A DNA stretch of 9,005 nucleotides, from positions 1 through 9,005 of the forward strand of contig DAOTVD010000056.1 in the NCBI GenBank assembly GCA_034437075.1. Reading direction: 5' to 3'. Shown here piece after piece: positions 5,229 to 9,005 of this stretch. Source of the DNA: DAOTVD01 sp034437075 (GTDB lineage Bacteria; Chloroflexota; Anaerolineae; Aggregatilineales; J027). How positions within the stretch are numbered: the first letter of the stretch is position 1; each line of letters starts with the position of its first letter. The notes beneath the pieces were generated by a model. It did not search any database. It saw only the letters and a list, made by a program, of their open reading frames with translations, and was not told the origin of the DNA. The position numbers and the translations under genes are program-made.

Positions 5229-7100
5229 ATGTGCGATGATGAGGCAAGCATGATGATGTACCCGATAGACCTGAACGGTGAATGGCATTTTTGCGCCATG
5301 CTCTCCGAGGATAACACAGATACGCCGCAATTGGCCGCCCCAGCCTTGCCGGACGCGGTCGCGTGGCAACTTTTGCAGGTGCCGGGCCATTGGGGCGCTC
5401 AGGGCATCGACCATGATGGCGTTGCCTGGTACCGCCGGACGTTCGATATGCTGGAAAACGAGGCGTGTTCGGTGTGGTGGTTAGAATGCGAAGGCGTAGA
5501 TTATCATTGCGATGTCTATATCAACGGGCAGCACGCCGGGGCGCACACGGGCTATTTCGGCAAATTCCGGCTGGATGTAACGTCTTATGTTGCACTGGGT
5601 GAAAATGTCATCGCCATCCGAGTGGAAAGCCCGGCCACAGCACCGGATACGCCCGCCGCGCAGCACATTATCAAAGGCATTCTGATGCAGCCCTATTTGC
5701 CCTGGCGCCGTTTGTTCGATGAACGGCTCGCGACGCGCAATACGGGCGGCATCTGGGGCCGCGTGATGCTGGTGCCGTATGATTGCGCGGCACCGCCCGC
5801 CGCTGAGGATTGGTACCCGCCGCTGGCCGAACCACGCGCACAAATTGACCCCGAAACGCTGGCCTGGATGCTGAATGAGATGCCGTTCAAACCCCAAGGC
5901 ACGATTTACATCCCGGCGCATTTCCCCGGAACGATGACGCGCCGAGATTTCATCAAAGATATTCGCATGATGCGCGAGGCCAATATTGATACGATACGGG
6001 TTTATGGGCATATTTTGCCCGAGCGCTTTTATGATATTTGCGATGAATTCGGCATGTTGGTCTGGCAAGACTTCCCGCTCTATGATGGCTACTTGGATAC
6101 GCCAGAAGTGCACGCGGCGGCCCTGGCTCAGGCGGAAGAAATGGTGCGCCAATTGGGCGGGTATCGGAGCATTGTCGCCTGGAATGTGCATGCCGAGGCA
6201 CCCTGGGCGCAACCCACCCTAGCCACGGAGCAAAATCGTGCCCTCGATGAGGCCATCGCCGATCGTATTCGCGCGCTCGACCCCGGTCGGTATGTGCATT
6301 TGAACACGCAGTTACCCGTCGAATTTCGGATTTTTGCGCGCTTGAAAGACTTTCTGCGCACATTTCCGCACGAACCGTTGCCCTTTGCGCTTGGCGCACC
6401 CGCGTATCCTGGCCTAGAGACGTTACAAACGCTGGCCGAAGGGGGCGATGTCGAACATCTGCTGGCGGGTTTTGGCGCTATGCCCGAAGATGGCGAAAGC
6501 ATTGCGGAATTTATTGAGGCCAGCCAAGATTACCAAGCCCATTTTTTGAAATATGCGCTAGAAGCATGCCGTAGCGATAGCGCAGTCGCGGGCGGGTATT
6601 TTCAGCATATGTTTGTAGATGCCTTGCCGGGGGTTTCCACAGCGGTGGTCGATTATCGCCGCGTGCGCAAGGCAGGGTACCGGGCGCTGGCGGTGGCCTC
6701 GCAGCGGATTTTGCCCCTGGTGCGCTTGCCCGCCGAATGGCTCAGCGCCGTTCCGGCAGAGCAACCCTTGCTGCTCGATCTTGTGCTCGTGAACGATTCG
6801 CCCCGGCGCTTGATGGGGTGGGTGTTGAAAATCACGTTAACGGGGTATCTTCCGCGCGAAGCCAGCCCAGATGGCGAGACATTCTTGCATCATTGGAATG
6901 ATACGCTACGGGGTATCGAGGCCGAACCTTACGAGCGCATCTCCCTGGGTACGATCACCGCGCCGGGCTTACCCCGCATCGCGACGGAATACAATTTAAC
7001 CTTGCAGCTTTTTAACCTGCCCAACGAGACACAGCGCATCATTGTGAACACTTATACGCTGCGCCTCGTCCGGCAAGATCAGTCCGCCCCCCATTTATGA
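5229..7100 (+). CDS. Glycoside hydrolase family 2-like protein, apparently lacking the catalytic nucleophile
   Basis: Numbered from ATG 5229, residues 10-182 form the GH2 sugar-binding jelly roll: LNGEWHF (15-21), VPGHWG (51-56), AWYRRTF (66-72), DVYINGQ (95-101) and TGGIWG (172-177). The middle Ig-like domain normally next is reduced to about 20 Pro/Ala-rich residues. A TIM-barrel part follows from about 206: IDPETLAWMLN (206-216), NIDTIRVYG (252-260) and YDICDEFGMLVWQD (268-281). WNVHAE (318-323) keeps the acid/base Glu323, although the usual N-E pair is A-E. At the expected nucleophile (family pattern S-E-F/Y-G) the sequence reads FALG (386-389), with Ala387 in place of Glu. A C-terminal beta-rich domain follows, from about 515. 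No signal peptide is seen, so it looks cytoplasmic. The start is open: GAGGG lies 4 nt before ATG 5229, but GAGG at 5241-5244 serves ATGs at 5250 and 5253. It may be a carbohydrate-binding pseudo-enzyme, or a hydrolase with altered chemistry. Confidence 0.82.
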   Translation: MCDDEASMMMYPIDLNGEWHFCAMLSEDNTDTPQLAAPALPDAVAWQLLQVPGHWGAQGIDHDGVAWYRRTFDMLENEACSVWWLECEGVDYHCDVYINGQHAGAHTGYFGKFRLDVTSYVALGENVIAIRVESPATAPDTPAAQHIIKGILMQPYLPWRRLFDERLATRNTGGIWGRVMLVPYDCAAPPAAEDWYPPLAEPRAQIDPETLAWMLNEMPFKPQGTIYIPAHFPGTMTRRDFIKDIRMMREANIDTIRVYGHILPERFYDICDEFGMLVWQDFPLYDGYLDTPEVHAAALAQAEEMVRQLGGYRSIVAWNVHAEAPWAQPTLATEQNRALDEAIADRIRALDPGRYVHLNTQLPVEFRIFARLKDFLRTFPHEPLPFALGAPAYPGLETLQTLAEGGDVEHLLAGFGAMPEDGESIAEFIEASQDYQAHFLKYALEACRSDSAVAGGYFQHMFVDALPGVSTAVVDYRRVRKAGYRALAVASQRILPLVRLPAEWLSAVPAEQPLLLDLVLVNDSPRRLMGWVLKITLTGYLPREASPDGETFLHHWNDTLRGIEAEPYERISLGTITAPGLPRIATEYNLTLQLFNLPNETQRIIVNTYTLRLVRQDQSAPHL

Positions 7101-7541
7101 CGAGGATTGTGGCTGCACGATCTGATAATCGTAGCTGATGTCGGCCACGGCACGCAGCATCGCGTTAGCAGGGCAGTACCTCTCATAGCTTAGCTCGATG
7201 GCCCGCGCCAGGGCTTCCGCGCTGATGTTCGGGCCGCCGGCCTCAAAATGAATAACGATTTTGGTGTAATAATGCGGATGTTCGGCGTTCTGTTCGATTT
7301 CATCCAGGTCAAACCAAACTTGGAAATGATCAAATTCCTGGCGTTTTTTCTTCAGAATGCTGACCGCATCCATAGCCATACACCCGGCAAGCCCGACCAA
7401 CAGCATTTGCAAGGGGCGGTGACCTTTGCCTTGCCCACCGACCTCCGCATCGGCGTCGAGCGGGATGGGCGCTTCATGGTTGGGGGTGTAGGCATTCAGA
7501 AATAGCCCGTCTTCCCAGTTGACGGTAATTTTTTTAGACAT
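7095..7541 (-). CDS. OsmC/Ohr-family protein (thiol-dependent peroxidase fold)
   Basis: OsmC-family proteins reduce organic hydroperoxides using two cysteines and act in the cytoplasm against oxidative or osmotic stress. Here the peroxidatic-type Cys54 lies in LLVGLAGCMAMDAV (47-60) at the start of the central helix. The second, Cys123, lies in RYCPANAML (121-129). Spacing and length (148 residues) are normal. The form resembles the YhfA-like OsmC subgroup more than Ohr, judging by the short N-terminus and the tail ending in SSS. The ATG at 7541 has a strong GAGGAG site (7548-7553 on the plus strand), 6 nt upstream. The leader AGCTTTCATGAGGAG is nearly the same as that of hsp20. The gene lies 83 nt after the C39 gene on the same strand and converges on the GH2-like gene with a 6-bp stop overlap. 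Confidence 0.93.
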   Translation of the reverse strand: MSKKITVNWEDGLFLNAYTPNHEAPIPLDADAEVGGQGKGHRPLQMLLVGLAGCMAMDAVSILKKKRQEFDHFQVWFDLDEIEQNAEHPHYYTKIVIHFEAGGPNISAEALARAIELSYERYCPANAMLRAVADISYDYQIVQPQSSS

Positions 7542-7624
7542 GTTTTGCTCCTCATGAAAGCTTGATGTTATTTTTTGACGCGCTCGCGGCGCGAAATCTG
7601 ACCCTCGTTGATAAAATTTTTATA
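7542..7624 (-). promoter_or_regulatory. Leader region of the OsmC gene
   Basis: These 83 nt separate the C39 stop from the OsmC start. They hold the AT-rich stretch ATAAAATTTTTAT (7611-7623), which offers TATAAA on the minus strand (7624..7619) but no matching -35 box. A short GC hairpin, CGCGC-TCGCG-GCGCG (7579-7593), comes next, followed by the strong ribosome binding site at 7548-7553. Separate transcription of the OsmC gene is possible but not shown. Confidence 0.35.
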
Positions 7625-9005
7625 TTATGACGGTGGTTGATAGGTGCCGCTCTCGATCTGTTGCAGAGCCTCGCTGGCGGCGTCGTAGCGCGGGTTGAAT
7701 TCCAAGGCGCGTTCCAGGTCATCGCGCGCGTTGTCAAAATTGCCCTGTGCCGCATAGCTCATCCCGCGCCAGTAATACAGTTCTTCGGCGGCATTGCCAC
7801 CCATGCCTTGTAGGGCGTTGTTCGCAAACCAGCGCACCTGGCCATATTGCCCGGTGTTGTAATAGGCTTCAAAGATGCCGAATTGATACCAAAAAATGCG
7901 AAAAGGCTCAGAAAGTTCCAGCGCGGCTTCGTAATATTCCAGCGCTTGGTCGTAGTCGCCCAGGTAAGTGAAGGTGTTGCCGATGTTATACAGCGAGAAA
8001 AACTCGGCGTCGCCGCCGTCTTCGTTGGCCGCGATTTCGGCCAGCGCGACGCGGTGCGCGTGTTCGATACTATTGGCGATGATCCAATCGGCGCCCATGA
8101 TATAGCGGACTTCGTCTTCGCGGTCGATGTCGTAGAGCACCATGTAATGGCGGTTGAGTTCGCGCCAGGCAGCGTCGAGCACATCCTGGTTCACGCGGTA
8201 GCCTTCAAAGTTGCCATGGCCCAGGTAGCTATCGTAGGTCAGGATGTCGTCGCCATCGTAGCCGATGACCACACGATTATGGCCAGCCCATCCGCCGGGT
8301 TGGCCGGGGGGTGGGTTGTTGACTTGAATCCCGGTTTCGATAATCACGGGGAAGCCAGCAGCCACTAGGCGGCGGATGGTCGTCCAGTTACCGCCCATCC
8401 GCCAGACTGAGCGCACGCCCTGAAATTCATCATTCACGTATTGCACCATCTCGGCAATATCCACGCTGACGTCGCCACTGCGGTTGGGGCGCAGGTAATT
8501 CGTCGCGTGGTCTAGCCGCGATTCGATGACGGGTGTCACGCGGTTAGAGCCTGAATTATCGATGTAATAGCTCAGTGCGATAGTTAATGCGGTTGGTGCG
8601 CAGTTGTTGAAGGCTTGCCATAGGTGGGTGACGCCTTCCAGGCGAGTGTAATCGGGTAGCGGGGTGGGTTGTACATCCGGTGCATCCTGAATGTCGGTAT
8701 TTAGCGAGGCAAAACCGGAGAAAATCCAGCCTTGTTGGTTGTTGTCATATTCTACGAGCAGCCAGAAGCCGTCTTCATCCCGCCCGATGACGGGCAAGGT
8801 GATGCCTTGCTCTACATGCGCGATAATGTCGAAATCTTCGCCAGGGCCATTGCGCACATTCAGGTTTTCGGCGGTCACGAATGCGGCCAATCCCTCGGGG
8901 GTGGGGGTAATTGTCGCGGTGGGTGTCTGGGTCGGGGTGTTGGTGGGTGTCGGGCTAGGCGTGTTGGTATCGGTGGGGGCTTGGGTATGCGTTGTCGTCG
9001 CGCTT
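7625..9005 (-). CDS. Exported SH3b - C39-like peptidase - TPR protein, N-terminus beyond the right edge
   Basis: The frame has no stop up to position 9005, so the gene starts outside the window; the TTG at 8890..8888 is an internal Leu codon. From the edge inward it encodes about 35 residues of Thr/Pro-rich linker (8897-9004), typical of Chloroflexota surface lipoproteins. Counting that Leu as 1, a bacterial SH3 domain (about 4-63, with LNVRNGPG at 10-17) comes first and probably binds cell-wall material. Next is a C39-like papain-fold peptidase (about 82-255) with Gln92, Cys97 in WQAFNNCAPT, His204 in WAGHNRVV and Asp220 in TYDSYLG, so the catalytic set looks complete. Three TPR-like helical repeats follow (about 298-331, 332-365 and 366-399). 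Export is inferred from the linker, since the signal peptide is not visible. No ABC transporter domain is attached, so this is not a classical bacteriocin-processing C39 exporter. The substrate is unknown. Confidence 0.9.
   Translation of the reverse strand, partial: SATTTHTQAPTDTNTPSPTPTNTPTQTPTATITPTPEGLAAFVTAENLNVRNGPGEDFDIIAHVEQGITLPVIGRDEDGFWLLVEYDNNQQGWIFSGFASLNTDIQDAPDVQPTPLPDYTRLEGVTHLWQAFNNCAPTALTIALSYYIDNSGSNRVTPVIESRLDHATNYLRPNRSGDVSVDIAEMVQYVNDEFQGVRSVWRMGGNWTTIRRLVAAGFPVIIETGIQVNNPPPGQPGGWAGHNRVVIGYDGDDILTYDSYLGHGNFEGYRVNQDVLDAAWRELNRHYMVLYDIDREDEVRYIMGADWIIANSIEHAHRVALAEIAANEDGGDAEFFSLYNIGNTFTYLGDYDQALEYYEAALELSEPFRIFWYQFGIFEAYYNTGQYGQVRWFANNALQGMGGNAAEELYYWRGMSYAAQGNFDNARDDLERALEFNPRYDAASEALQQIESGTYQPPS
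8897..9004 (-). repeat. Thr/Pro-rich linker coding repeat
   Basis: On the minus strand the codons alternate ACN and CCN with Asn, Gln, Asp and Ala between them, giving runs such as TPSPTPTNTPTQTPTATI. The DNA is imperfectly repetitive (GGTGGG-like units on the plus strand). It encodes a flexible extracellular spacer and can vary in length between strains by slippage. Confidence 0.75.

Noticed and set aside
5481..6212. A 243-codon open frame on the minus strand inside the GH2-like gene
   Set aside because: The sense frame carries recognisable GH2 motifs throughout. The antisense product has Arg/His-rich composition and no motif, so it is a shadow.
7579..7593. GC-rich hairpin CGCGC-TCGCG-GCGCG as a terminator after the C39 gene
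   Set aside because: On the minus strand it is followed by an A-run, not a T-run, and on the plus strand no T-run follows it either. The stem is only 5 bp.
8897..9004. GT/GG-rich repeat as a CRISPR-like or structural DNA repeat
   Set aside because: The period follows codons of a TP-rich linker in an open frame, and there are no spacers or constant repeat units.

Overview
The window carries eight protein genes, two of them cut by the window edges, and no RNA genes, insertion sequences or CRISPR arrays. The best guess for the host is a bacterium of the Chloroflexota (Anaerolineae-like). The main clue is the gene at the right edge, which has a long Thr/Pro-rich linker (repeats of TPT, NTP and similar) in front of SH3b, C39-peptidase and TPR domains; this style of exported protein is very common in that phylum. 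The DNA is moderately GC-rich by eye, with AT-rich gaps between divergent genes. No rRNA or other marker gene confirms the assignment.

Layout from left to right. The minus strand begins with the N-terminal third of a short-chain dehydrogenase, preceded by a YegS/DagK-like lipid kinase. A 270-bp divergent promoter region then separates the kinase from a plus-strand Hsp20 small heat-shock protein. This region holds a good sigma-70-type promoter for the kinase, tandem 9-bp repeats and several palindromes. Hsp20 ends at a strong intrinsic terminator and is followed by a secreted alpha/beta hydrolase. The hydrolase converges, with overlapping stop codons, on a minus-strand pair: an acetyltransferase whose layout resembles plant HOOKLESS1, and trmB (tRNA m7G46 methyltransferase) with a long C-terminal extension. 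A second divergent region leads to a plus-strand GH2-like protein that seems to have lost its catalytic nucleophile and its middle beta-sandwich domain. This gene converges, again with overlapping stops, on an OsmC-family peroxidase-like gene. Upstream of osmC lies the SH3b/C39/TPR protein, which is open to the right edge.

The genes do not form one pathway. Hsp20 and OsmC are both stress-protection proteins and have nearly the same leader around the ribosome binding site. The acetyltransferase and trmB are probably co-transcribed (15 nt apart). The hydrolase and the C39 protein act outside the cytoplasm. I see no complete new defence or mobile system. The least ordinary items are the degenerate GH2 protein, the HOOKLESS1-like acetyltransferase, the TrmB extension and the regulatory structure upstream of the lipid kinase.
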